Shown in pieces: positions 6,892 through 13,999 of a stretch of DNA of 16,006 nt. The position numbers were made by a program, and so were the translations under genes. The notes under the pieces are model-generated. The model was not told the origin of the DNA, did no database searches, and saw only the letters and a list, made by a program, of their open reading frames with translations. Within the stretch, counting starts at the first letter, position 1, and each line of letters starts with the position of its first letter. Source of the DNA: Solirubrobacterales bacterium (GTDB lineage: Bacteria > Actinomycetota > Thermoleophilia > Solirubrobacterales > 70-9). The stretch is taken from NCBI GenBank assembly GCA_030152505.1, contig JASLJO010000183.1:1-16006 (forward strand). Direction: 5' to 3'.

Positions 6892-7023
6892 TCAGGCGCT
6901 GAAGAGCTGGGCGAGGGAGCGGCCCACGTCGGGTGGCTCCTCCTGGCCTTCGGCGGCGGCGTTGGCGCCTTCGGAGAGGGCCTTGGCGGCGTCTGCGATC
7001 TGGTGGGAGCGGCCTCCGCGCAG
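6892..7023 (-). other. In-frame continuation of the Hpt gene after an amber codon
   Basis: Directly after the TAG at 7024-7026 the same reading frame continues open for 43 codons to TGA at 6892-6894. It gives LRGGRSHQIADAAKALSEG, an alanine/glutamate-rich helix, and then PPDVGRSLAQLFSA. The codons are GC-rich at third positions, like real genes here. The first part fits the missing last helix of an Hpt four-helix bundle. It is either the lost tail of a nonsense-mutated gene, a readthrough extension, or the result of a base-call error. Confidence 0.6.
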
Positions 7024-7257
7024 CTAACCGGTTTTCTTCGCGTCGGCCAGGTCGGATTCCATCAGGCCGGCGAGCTCGGCCAGCCGGCGGAGACCTACGG
7101 CGCCCGCCGTCCCCTTCAGCGCGTGCGCTTCGGCGCGGAGGGTCTCGAAGTCTTCGGTCTCGGTGGCGAGACCCGCCGCGATCACGTCACAGCGCCGCCG
7201 CGCCTCCTCGGCGAAGGACTTGAGCAGCTCTGGATCGGGCGCCGTTTTCTCGCTCAT
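7024..7257 (-). CDS. Histidine phosphotransfer (Hpt) domain protein, ended by an in-frame amber codon
   Basis: The 77-residue product has the Hpt phospho-acceptor motif AHALKGTAGAVG with H45 as the expected phosphorylated histidine, preceded by a helix ELLKSFAEEARRRCDVIAAGL and followed by LRRLAELAGLMESDLADAKKTG. Hpt proteins relay phosphate between response-regulator receivers in phosphorelays, or dock on hybrid kinases. The domain normally spans about 100-120 residues in a four-helix bundle. Here a TAG stops it early, while the same frame continues for 43 further codons, which would give 121 residues in all if the TAG is counted as one. The ATG overlaps the stop of the upstream lipoprotein gene (ATGA), so it is translationally coupled. 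No kinase or receiver gene is nearby. Confidence 0.75.
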   Translation of the reverse strand: MSEKTAPDPELLKSFAEEARRRCDVIAAGLATETEDFETLRAEAHALKGTAGAVGLRRLAELAGLMESDLADAKKTG

Positions 7258-8336
7258 TCCCCCGTCACCTCTTCCACGAGCCTGGTCAGGCGGTCGACGC
7301 CGAAGGCGCCCTCGACCTCCGCCTGGATGACGCCCTGGCGGTTGATCGCGAACAGCCACGGCTCGCTCGGCAGGTGGAACGCCCGCACCTGCGGTCGAAC
7401 GCCCTTGCTCGGATCGTTGTCCTTGTAGATCTCCATATGGATGAACGCGGCCTTGTCGCCGAACTGCTGTTTGACCTGCTCGGCCACGTCGACGACGGGG
7501 CCGCAGACCCGACTCTGGCAGAACTGGGGGGTCGCAAACAAGAGGAAGACCGGTTCTTTGCCGAGCGCGTCGGCGAAATCGACCCGGTTTTGCGTGTCCG
7601 GCGGCACGCGAGTGGTGATCTTCGAGAGGTCGCCGCCGACGTCGGCAGGCGTCGGGGTGTGGATCTTCGGCGGCCTCTGCCCCACCTTCGGCACGCGTTT
7701 GAATTCGCCGACCGTCGCGCTGGGCAGCAGCGTGGCGACGGTTTCGTCGCCCTGCTCGATCAAGGCCGCGATCCGCCACTCGCCGTCGCTGGTGAAGTCG
7801 ACGTTGGTCGTATAGACGACCGTGGCCGCGTCGGGATCGCTGGCCGTCGTCTGGGCACGAAAGGCGGGCTTGGTGGCGAGGCTTTCGATCGCGGCGGGGA
7901 AAGGGCCGATGGCAGGTTGTTCCAGCGCTTCGGTGCGTGCCCGCGCCAGGGCTCCCTTTTCCTGCTTGCCGTTCTTGCCGCTGCCCCCTACGCCCCCCTG
8001 CACCGTCGGCACTTTGGCCACGTACAGGGCGACCTTCGCATCGTCCACCTGACTGCGGTCGGCATGGAAGATGCCGAACGGCACTCTGTTCTCGCCCCTG
8101 TGGTAGACGAGGGCAGCCGGTGAGACGACCAGTTCGGAGTGGCCGTCGGCGCCTTTGACGATTTCGCCCAGAGTCTTGCCTTCGGCCTTGGGGAACTCGC
8201 TCTTCGGCGGCGCCGGCCTGTTCGCGGCATCCGCCGCGGCGGAGCCGCTGGAATCCGAGCCGCCGCCGCAACCTGACCCAAGGAGCACAGCGGCGAGCAG
8301 GCAGGCGAGCGCGCTTATGAGGTGGCGCCGGGGCAT
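7254..8336 (-). CDS. Lipoprotein with C-terminal thioredoxin-like domain
   Basis: The protein is 360 residues with a lipoprotein signal peptide: basic start MPRRH, hydrophobic stretch, lipobox LGSGC with C23 as the lipidated residue, then a Gly/Ser/Ala linker. It should be anchored on the outer face of the membrane. Residues 50-220 hold an unassigned beta-rich domain. Residues 255-360 look like a thioredoxin fold: strand EPVFLLFATPQFC, helix, AAFIHMEIY, a likely cis-proline at 326 (SEPWLFAINRQG) and a last helix RLTRLVEEV. The two cysteines C273 and C278 are spaced CQSRVC (CX4C), not the classical CXXC, so redox activity is uncertain. It could serve in thiol-disulfide exchange, copper handling or sensing. 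It overlaps the Hpt gene by ATGA, so they form an operon. Confidence 0.8.
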   Translation of the reverse strand: MPRRHLISALACLLAAVLLGSGCGGGSDSSGSAAADAANRPAPPKSEFPKAEGKTLGEIVKGADGHSELVVSPAALVYHRGENRVPFGIFHADRSQVDDAKVALYVAKVPTVQGGVGGSGKNGKQEKGALARARTEALEQPAIGPFPAAIESLATKPAFRAQTTASDPDAATVVYTTNVDFTSDGEWRIAALIEQGDETVATLLPSATVGEFKRVPKVGQRPPKIHTPTPADVGGDLSKITTRVPPDTQNRVDFADALGKEPVFLLFATPQFCQSRVCGPVVDVAEQVKQQFGDKAAFIHMEIYKDNDPSKGVRPQVRAFHLPSEPWLFAINRQGVIQAEVEGAFGVDRLTRLVEEVTGE

Positions 8337-8418
8337 GCGGGGCTCATGTTATTCGGCCGCACACGACGAGTGATGTATAGGGTGCGTCGCGGCGAACGAC
8401 GAACGCGAGGAGAGGAAC
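8337..8418. promoter_or_regulatory. Divergent intergenic region with possible back-to-back promoters
   Basis: This 82-base region separates the minus-strand lipoprotein gene and the plus-strand SDR gene. TATAGG at 8376-8381 is a possible -10 for the plus side. On the minus side TAACAT at 8346-8351 lies about 10 bases before the lipoprotein ATG, which has no ribosome site. The -35 boxes are unclear. A strong ribosome site AGGAGAGGAA (8408-8417) precedes the TTG of the SDR gene by 6 bases measured from AGGAG and fixes that start. Confidence 0.35.
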
Positions 8419-9150
8419 TTGGCGGACCGAACTGCACTGATCACGGGGGCCTCGAGCGGGATCGGGCTGGCGATCGCCCGCACGCTCGGTGAGGAAGGCT
8501 ACGCGCTGACCGTATCCGCGCGGCGGGCGGAGAAGCTGGAGGCCGCCGCCGAAGAGCTTCGCGGCGCCGGGTTGGAGGTGCAAAGCGTCGCCGCCAATAT
8601 GACCGACGAGGAGGATGTGGTCGGCGTCTTCGCCAAGCACCGTGAGGCCTACGGTCGGCTCGACGCCCTCGTCAACAACGCCGGCGTCGGCATCGGCGCG
8701 CCGATGGACGAGATCCAGACGAAGCACCTGGATATGCAGCTCGGGGTCAATCTGCGGGCGTTGATCATCGGCACCCGCGAGGGGCTGCCGATGCTGCGCG
8801 AGGCCGGGGCCGAACACGGCAAGGCACTGATCGTCAACACCGCCTCGATCGCGGGCAAAGCGGGGCAGGCCTGGCTCTCCGTCTATGCCGCGACGAAGGG
8901 GGCGGTGATCAACTTCACCCAGTCGACGCACCGCGAGGCGGGCAGCGCGGGCATTCAGTGCACGGCGCTGGCGCCCGGCTTCGTCGACACGCCGATGACC
9001 GAGTTCGCCAAGGGTCAGGTCCCCGCCGAGGAGATGATCCGGCCGGAGGACATCGGTGAGGCGGTGCGCTTCCTGCTGCACACGTCGCCCAACTGCCACG
9101 TGCCGGAGATCGTCTTCACGCGTCCGAGCGAGGGGCTCGACACGCCCTGA
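8419..9150 (+). CDS. Short-chain dehydrogenase/reductase (SDR)
   Basis: This is a 243-residue classical SDR, full length. The NAD(P)-binding glycine motif is TGASSGIG (9-16), and ARR at 34-36 after the second strand suggests a preference for NADP(H). NNAG is at 86-89. The catalytic tetrad is N111, S143 (NTASIAG), Y156 and K160 (YAATK). The substrate loop after PGFVDTPM is of ordinary length, and the end (PEDIGEAVRFLL) is typical of cytosolic oxidoreductases acting on sugars, steroids or acyl carriers; the substrate cannot be read from sequence. TTG start with a very strong ribosome site. The glycosyltransferase gene begins 10 bases after the stop, so the two are likely co-transcribed. Confidence 0.93.
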   Translation: MADRTALITGASSGIGLAIARTLGEEGYALTVSARRAEKLEAAAEELRGAGLEVQSVAANMTDEEDVVGVFAKHREAYGRLDALVNNAGVGIGAPMDEIQTKHLDMQLGVNLRALIIGTREGLPMLREAGAEHGKALIVNTASIAGKAGQAWLSVYAATKGAVINFTQSTHREAGSAGIQCTALAPGFVDTPMTEFAKGQVPAEEMIRPEDIGEAVRFLLHTSPNCHVPEIVFTRPSEGLDTP

Positions 9151-9160
9151 CGGGCCTCGC

Positions 9161-10399
9161 ATGCGGTTTCTCGTTGCGGCGTTCGGCGACCCTGGGCACG
9201 TATTCCCCGCGATAGCCCTCGGCCGGGCGCTGGCCGGGCGCGGCCACGAGGTGACGATCGAGACCTGGGAGGAGCGGCGCGCGGCGGTCGAGGGAGCCGG
9301 GCTGGGCTTCGCCGCGGCCGAGGAATACCGGATGTTCCCCCCACCCGATCCCGATTCGCCGGAGGGCGCTCACGCGGCCGAGGCGGCGCGGGCGCTGCTG
9401 CCGTTGCTGGAGGAGATGCGGCCGCATGCCGTGGTCAGCGACATCCTCACCCTCGCGCCGGCGCTGGCGGCGGAGGTGGCGGGCGTGCCGCGGGCGACGC
9501 TGATTCCCCATATCTACCCGGTGGTCGAGCCTGGGCTGCCCTTCTTCGCCGTCGGCCTGCGCCCGCCGCGCACGCCGCTCGGAAGCGCGGTCTGGCGCGC
9601 CGGACAGCGGGCGCTCAACGTCGGGCTGGAGCAGGGACGAAACGACCTCAACCGCCAACGGGCGCGGCTCGGCCTGCCGCCCACCGAGCGCTTTCACGGC
9701 GGCATCAGCCCCGATCTGGCGCTGGTCGGGACCTTCCCCCAGCTCGAGTACCCACGGCGCTGGCCGATGGAGGTCGCGGTGACGGGGCCGATGAGCTTCG
9801 AGGTCCCACATCCGGAGATAGAGCTGCCGCCGGGCGAGGAGCCGCTTGTCCTCGTCGCTCCGAGCACGGCGCACGACTCGCGCAACCATCTCGTGCGCAC
9901 CACGCTCGCCGCTCTCGCCCGCGAGCCGGTGCGGGTGGTGGCGACCACCAACCGGGTCGCGCCTCAAAGCCCGATCGAGGTACCGGCCAACGCCATGCTC
10001 GTCGACTGGCTCAGCTACAGCCAGCTAATGCCCGCCGCCTCGCTGGTGATCTCGCATGGCGGCCACGGCACCGTCGCCCGTGCTTTGGCCGCCGGTGCGC
10101 CGCTGCTGATCAGCCCCTTCATCGGCGACATGAGCGAGACCGCGATGCGCGTCGGCTGGGCCAAGGCCGGCCTCTCCCTCCCCTGGCGCCTCTGTCGTAC
10201 CGCCCCGCTGCGCTGGGCCGCTCGCCGTGTCCTCGAGGATCCTTCGTTCACCGCCCGCGCTGGTGAGCTCGCCACCTGGGCGAGGGATCACGACGGCGCC
10301 AAGCGCGGCGCCGAACTGGTCGAGCGGCTCGCCGCCCCGAGGGACAGCGCCAGCAAAGAGCTCCGGGGGTGGGACTCGAACCCACAACCCCTCGGTTAA
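9161..10399 (+). CDS. GT1-family (UGT/MGT-type) glycosyltransferase
   Basis: The protein is 412 residues with the GT-B architecture. The N-terminal acceptor half starts RFLVAAFGDPGHVFPAIALG with the conserved G-x-x-G-H-x-x-P motif (GDPGHVFP, 9-16). The C-terminal donor half has LVLVAPST (229-236), DWLSYSQLMPAASLVISHGG and HGT (together 282-304), and later ISPFIGDM. The H-G-G-H-G-T loop binds the nucleotide-sugar phosphates in macrolide- and flavonoid-type transferases. It likely transfers a sugar from UDP- or dTDP-sugar to a small lipophilic acceptor or lipid. I chose the ATG 10 bases after the SDR stop, since the earlier open frame overlaps the SDR gene without family similarity. The last 12 residues are encoded antisense to tRNA-Asn, and the TAA stop falls within the tRNA's anticodon arm. 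Confidence 0.88.
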   Translation: MRFLVAAFGDPGHVFPAIALGRALAGRGHEVTIETWEERRAAVEGAGLGFAAAEEYRMFPPPDPDSPEGAHAAEAARALLPLLEEMRPHAVVSDILTLAPALAAEVAGVPRATLIPHIYPVVEPGLPFFAVGLRPPRTPLGSAVWRAGQRALNVGLEQGRNDLNRQRARLGLPPTERFHGGISPDLALVGTFPQLEYPRRWPMEVAVTGPMSFEVPHPEIELPPGEEPLVLVAPSTAHDSRNHLVRTTLAALAREPVRVVATTNRVAPQSPIEVPANAMLVDWLSYSQLMPAASLVISHGGHGTVARALAAGAPLLISPFIGDMSETAMRVGWAKAGLSLPWRLCRTAPLRWAARRVLEDPSFTARAGELATWARDHDGAKRGAELVERLAAPRDSASKELRGWDSNPQPLG

Positions 10400-10433
10400 C
10401 AGCCGAGTGCTCTACCGATTGAGCTACCCCGGA
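10361..10433 (-). tRNA. tRNA-Asn (anticodon GTT)
   Basis: This is a complete 73-nt cloverleaf on the minus strand. It has acceptor TCCGGGG/CCCCGGA, discriminator G73 as expected for Asn, D stem GCTC/GAGC, anticodon stem CTCGG/CCGAG with loop CTGTTAA (anticodon GTT), and T arm GTGGG-TTCGAGT-CCCAC. CCA is not encoded. Its 3' half overlaps the end of the plus-strand glycosyltransferase gene by 39 bases. On the minus strand, TAAATT (10445-10450) is a plausible -10 box just upstream. Confidence 0.96.
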
Positions 10434-10444
10434 ACGAGCAGCGG

Positions 10445-10450
10445 AATTTA
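10445..10450 (-). promoter_or_regulatory. Possible -10 box of tRNA-Asn
   Basis: TAAATT on the minus strand ends 11 bases before the mature 5' end of tRNA-Asn, the right distance for a start a few bases upstream of the tRNA. It stands out in otherwise GC-rich DNA just beyond the dnaG stop codon. No clear -35 box is seen, and the tRNA could also be read as the tail of the dnaG transcript. Confidence 0.35.
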
Positions 10451-10454
10451 GCGG

Positions 10455-12242
10455 TTAACGGCCCACGCGCTCGGCCCGGGCTATGTGCTCGACCAGGACG
10501 GCGCGTTCGCGGCTCAGGGCGGCGCGGCGCTCGTAGTCGTCGGCTTCGCCGGCGGCGGCTATCTGAGACTCGAGTCGGCGCTGCTCCAGAAGGAGGTAGT
10601 TCAGCTCCATTGCCTCGAGCGATGCGGGCTCGTCGTGGGCGAGGATGACGAGCTCGGCGATCAGGCTCGCCAGCTGCTCGTCGTCGTGGGGGAGGTTGGA
10701 CGCCGGATCGGTCGGGTGCTCGCGCAACCAGCCGGCGGCGCGGACACCGCTGGGAGAGAGGTGTTCGTCGGTGAGGCGGGCGAGGTACTCCCTACCCTCC
10801 TCTGGCAGGGCGATGCACATCGCCAGCAGCGCCCGCTCACGCCGTTCGCGCGAGGTCAGCTGGCCGCCGCCTACCTGTTGCGGGGCCGGAGCCGCGGGGC
10901 TGCCGCGTCGGGACGGCTCCGGGGAGCCGCCGCCGCTGAGCGGCCGGGCGGTCGTCACGCGGCCCATCACCAGCGCCGGCTCGAGGTCGAGTCGCCCCGC
11001 CACGCGCCGCACCAGGTCGTCGCGGCTCGCCGTCTCCCCCATCCCGGCGAGGATCGGTGCGACCTCGCCCAGCGCCCGGTCGCGCTCGGCCGGCGAGGAG
11101 ACGTCGGCGCCATCCAGCACCAGTCCGACCTGGAAGGCCGGCAGGTCGACGGCGCCCTCGACCAATGCCCCGAAACGCTCCGCTCCCCCCTCCGCCGTCA
11201 TCATCTCCGCCGGATCCTCGCCCGCAGGCATCGCCGCCACCCGCAGTCGCATTTTGCGCCCCGCGGCAACCCGCTGCGCACGCAGCATCGCCTCCTGGCC
11301 GGCCGAGTCGGCGTCCAGCGCCAGCACCACCTCGTCGACCATCCCAGAGAGGACCGCCACCTGCTCCTCGGTGATCGCCGTGCCCATCACCCCCACGACC
11401 TCGTCGATCCCCGCCTGGCGCAGCGCCAGCACATCGGTATAGCCCTCAACCACCACCACTCGCCCACTCTTGGCTATCGCCTCCTTGGCGAGGTCGATCC
11501 CGTAGAGCATCTGGCTCTTGTGAAAGAAGTCGGTCTCAGCCGTGTTGACGTACTTCGCCCCCTGGTCGGAGCGCATCGCCCGGCCACCGAAGCCGAGGGT
11601 GCGACCGCGGCGGTCGCGGATCGGGAACATGATCCGCTCGCGGAAGCGGTCGTACTCGCCACCGCTGCGACCTCGCTGGGCCAGCCCGACCGCTCGCAGC
11701 TCATCGACCTTGAAGCCGGCCCGCTGGCCGCGCAGCAGCACCCTGTCCCAAGCGCTTGGCGCGTAGCCGACCCCGAAGGCGCGCAGCGTCTCCTCACCCA
11801 GGCCCCGTTCGGCCAGGTAGGCGCGTGCCTTGCCGGCCTCCTCCGCGTCCCAGAGGATGTGCGTGTAGAAGGCCGCAGTGCGATCGAGCAACTCGCCCAG
11901 ACGGCGGCGCTGTTGCCGGCGCGCCTCCGCCCGTGGGTCCTCCTTCTCGCGCTCCAACTCGACCCCATAGCGGTCGGCAAGCAGCTCGACCGCCTCGGCG
12001 AATCCGAGGCCCTCCTTCTCCTCGATGAACTTGATCGTGTCACCGCCCACCCCACAGCCGAAGCAGTGGTAGAGCTTCTCCTGTGCGTCGACCGAGAAGG
12101 ACGGCGTGCGCTCCTCGTGGAACGGACAGAGCCCGACCCAGCGGGCGCCCTGGCGACGCAGGTCGGTGTGGGCGGAGATGACCTCGACGATGTCGGCCGC
12201 CTGCTTGACCCGCTCCAGGCTCTCCTCGGAGATCAGCGCCAT
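10455..12242 (-). CDS. dnaG: DNA primase DnaG
   Basis: The 595-residue primase lays the RNA primers that start Okazaki fragments. The N-terminal zinc-binding domain has C39, H42, C60 and C63 (LCPFHEERTPSFSV and YHCFGCG). The catalytic core has the RNA-polymerase basic patch (RFRERIMFPIRD and FGGRAM) and the TOPRIM metal site EGYTD (E266) and DAD (D310, D312), then GEDP at 341-344. A low-complexity Pro/Gly linker at about 430-460 leads to the C-terminal helicase-binding domain (RERRERALLAMCIA to the end). Its ATG shares one base with the dgt stop (TGATG), so translation is coupled. It is the last protein gene of the mutM-recO-dgt-dnaG cluster and is followed by tRNA-Asn. Confidence 0.98.
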   Translation of the reverse strand: MALISEESLERVKQAADIVEVISAHTDLRRQGARWVGLCPFHEERTPSFSVDAQEKLYHCFGCGVGGDTIKFIEEKEGLGFAEAVELLADRYGVELEREKEDPRAEARRQQRRRLGELLDRTAAFYTHILWDAEEAGKARAYLAERGLGEETLRAFGVGYAPSAWDRVLLRGQRAGFKVDELRAVGLAQRGRSGGEYDRFRERIMFPIRDRRGRTLGFGGRAMRSDQGAKYVNTAETDFFHKSQMLYGIDLAKEAIAKSGRVVVVEGYTDVLALRQAGIDEVVGVMGTAITEEQVAVLSGMVDEVVLALDADSAGQEAMLRAQRVAAGRKMRLRVAAMPAGEDPAEMMTAEGGAERFGALVEGAVDLPAFQVGLVLDGADVSSPAERDRALGEVAPILAGMGETASRDDLVRRVAGRLDLEPALVMGRVTTARPLSGGGSPEPSRRGSPAAPAPQQVGGGQLTSRERRERALLAMCIALPEEGREYLARLTDEHLSPSGVRAAGWLREHPTDPASNLPHDDEQLASLIAELVILAHDEPASLEAMELNYLLLEQRRLESQIAAAGEADDYERRAALSRERAVLVEHIARAERVGR

Positions 12243-13252
12243 CAGAACCTCGCAGCCTCTGGGACCGTCAGCTCCGAGAAACGGGCAATGCAGAATCGGT
12301 CGGTCATGCCGGCCAGGTAGTCGGCGACGCGCTGGCAGTCACTCGCCCCGGGCTCGCCCTCCGGCACCTCCTCAGGGTGCTCCATGTAGTGCTCGAAGAG
12401 GCCACGGACCGCGCGCTGCGCCCGCTCGTGCTCACCGCGAGCCGCCTCACCCAGGTAGACGCGCTCGAACATGAACTTGCGCAGGCGCAGCATCGCCCCA
12501 CCGACCTCCTTGCTCTGCCCAATGTCGCCGGTTTCGGCAGAGCGCGCGACGATGTCGCGCACCAAGGTGTCGATCCGCGCCGAGCCGGTCGGGCCGAGCA
12601 GCTCAATCTCGGCCGCCGGCAGGTCGTCGGGGCTCAGGATCCCGGCCCGCAAGGCGTCGTCGATGTCGTGGTTGATGTAGGCGACGCGGTCGACCAGCTT
12701 GACGATCTGCCCCTCCAGCGTCGCCGGCCGGTCCGAACCGGTGTGATTGAGGATGCCGTCGCGCACCTGCTCGGTCAGATTCAGTCCCTGGCCGTCCCGC
12801 TCGAGCGTATCGACCACCCTCAGCGAGTGGACGTTGTGCCTGAAACCGCCGCCGCAGCGCTCGTGCAGCGCCGCGTCGAGCGCGTCCTCGCCGGTATGTC
12901 CGAAGGGCGGATGGCCGAGGTCGTGACCGAGCCCGATCGCCTCGGTCAGGTCCTCGTTGAGTCCCAACGCCCGGGCCACCGTGCGGGCGATCCCACAGGC
13001 CTCCAACGTGTGGGTCAGCCGGGTGCGGTAGTGATCGCCTTCGGGAGCGATGAAGACCTGGGTCTTGTGCTTGAGCCGGCGGAAGGCCTTCGAGTGGACG
13101 ATCCGGTCGCGGTCGCGCTGGAAGGGCGTGCGCAGCGGGCTGTCGGCCTCCTCCACCTGGCGCCGGGCTGGGTAGGAGGGCGTGGCCAGATCGGAGAGGA
13201 ACTCAGCCTCCCAGGCCTTGATGCGGTCTTCGAACGTCGCCGTCGCCTCCAA
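12242..13252 (-). CDS. dgt: Deoxyguanosinetriphosphate triphosphohydrolase-like protein (dNTPase)
   Basis: The 336-residue HD-domain enzyme should hydrolyse dNTPs to deoxynucleosides and tripolyphosphate, keeping nucleotide pools in balance. The HD metal site is visible as H81 (YRTRLTHTLE), H110-D111 (GLGHDLGHPPFGHTGE) and D188 (KLVDRVAYINHD). The opening block SPLRTPFQRDRDRIVHSKAFRRLKHKTQVF, with its breaks at 38-67, is typical of the bacterial dGTPase-like type 2 group. The start is TTG, with GGAGG close and AGGA farther upstream. It begins 11 bases after the recO stop and overlaps dnaG by one base. A dgt-dnaG pair is a known actinobacterial arrangement, which supports the assignment. Confidence 0.95.
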   Translation of the reverse strand: MEATATFEDRIKAWEAEFLSDLATPSYPARRQVEEADSPLRTPFQRDRDRIVHSKAFRRLKHKTQVFIAPEGDHYRTRLTHTLEACGIARTVARALGLNEDLTEAIGLGHDLGHPPFGHTGEDALDAALHERCGGGFRHNVHSLRVVDTLERDGQGLNLTEQVRDGILNHTGSDRPATLEGQIVKLVDRVAYINHDIDDALRAGILSPDDLPAAEIELLGPTGSARIDTLVRDIVARSAETGDIGQSKEVGGAMLRLRKFMFERVYLGEAARGEHERAQRAVRGLFEHYMEHPEEVPEGEPGASDCQRVADYLAGMTDRFCIARFSELTVPEAARF

Positions 13253-13263
13253 GGCCTCCGATC

Positions 13264-13992
13264 CTACGCGGCGGCGCGTAATTGAACGTGCGCATGGTGC
13301 TCGAGCGTTTCGCCGATCGCCCGCTCGACCTGGCGCAGCTCGCGCTCGCCCGCCACGGGCGCCTCCGCCAACGGCCTGGCGATCGACTCGACCATGAAGC
13401 GGTGCGCCTCCTCGGAGAGCGGGAAGGAGCCCGCTTCGCAGCTCGCGCAGACGACTCCCCCCGCCGCCCCAGAGAAGCCGACCAGGTGCTCGGCCTCGCC
13501 ACAGCGCGCACAGGAAGCCAGCTCGGGCGAGAAGCCGGCAGCGAGGGCGAGCTTGAGGCGGAAGGAGAGCGCCACCGGCAGCGACGGGGCTCCCGGCGCG
13601 GCCGGGTCGCCGTCGAGCAGCGAGAGATAGCGGCAGAGCAGGTTGTAGGCGGGCGGGTTGGGCTCGGCCGAGTCGAGCAGGCGCAGGACCGCGTCACAGG
13701 CGCGGGCAGCGGCGCTGAGCGCCGCCCCCGAGGCGCGCAGGCGCGGGTAGCCGGCCACGGTGGCGACCTGCGTCACCGTGAGCAGCTCCCCACGCCCTTC
13801 GTGAAGGAGCAGGTCGAGCCGAAAGAAGGGCTCGAGGCGCCCGCCGAAACGCGATTTGGGCCGCCGCGCGCCCTTGGCGATCGCCCCCACCCGCCCGCGC
13901 TGAGCGGTATAGAGATGGAGGATGCGATCGGCCTCGCCATAGCGGATGCTGCGCAGGACGATCGCCTCCGTCTTCAGCGTCTTGCTGGCCAT
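13264..13992 (-). CDS. recO: DNA repair protein RecO
   Basis: The 242-residue recombination mediator helps RecR load RecA onto SSB-coated single-stranded DNA in gap repair. The N-terminal OB fold is clear (KTEAIVLRSIRYGEADRILHLYT, in two parts within residues 7-29, then GRVGAIAKGARRPKSRFGG). The middle is helical, and a C4 zinc site is formed by C161, C164, C182 and C185 (CARCGE and VCASC). The minus-strand frame is open further upstream into mutM, but family similarity starts at the ATG of 13990-13992 (MASKTLKTEAIVL), so I use that. It lies 7 bases after the mutM stop and 11 before dgt. Length is normal. Confidence 0.96.
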   Translation of the reverse strand: MASKTLKTEAIVLRSIRYGEADRILHLYTAQRGRVGAIAKGARRPKSRFGGRLEPFFRLDLLLHEGRGELLTVTQVATVAGYPRLRASGAALSAAARACDAVLRLLDSAEPNPPAYNLLCRYLSLLDGDPAAPGAPSLPVALSFRLKLALAAGFSPELASCARCGEAEHLVGFSGAAGGVVCASCEAGSFPLSEEAHRFMVESIARPLAEAPVAGERELRQVERAIGETLEHHAHVQLRAAA

Positions 13993-13999
13993 AGCCGCT

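Noticed and set aside
9056..9160. Upstream extension of the glycosyltransferase frame within the SDR gene
   Set aside because: The arginine/cysteine-rich extension is an out-of-frame reading of the SDR; the GT-B fold begins at the ATG of 9161.
10485..12320. 611-residue plus-strand open frame opposite dnaG
   Set aside because: dnaG on the minus strand shows all family motifs; this frame is low in recognisable structure and is explained by GC-rich codon bias.
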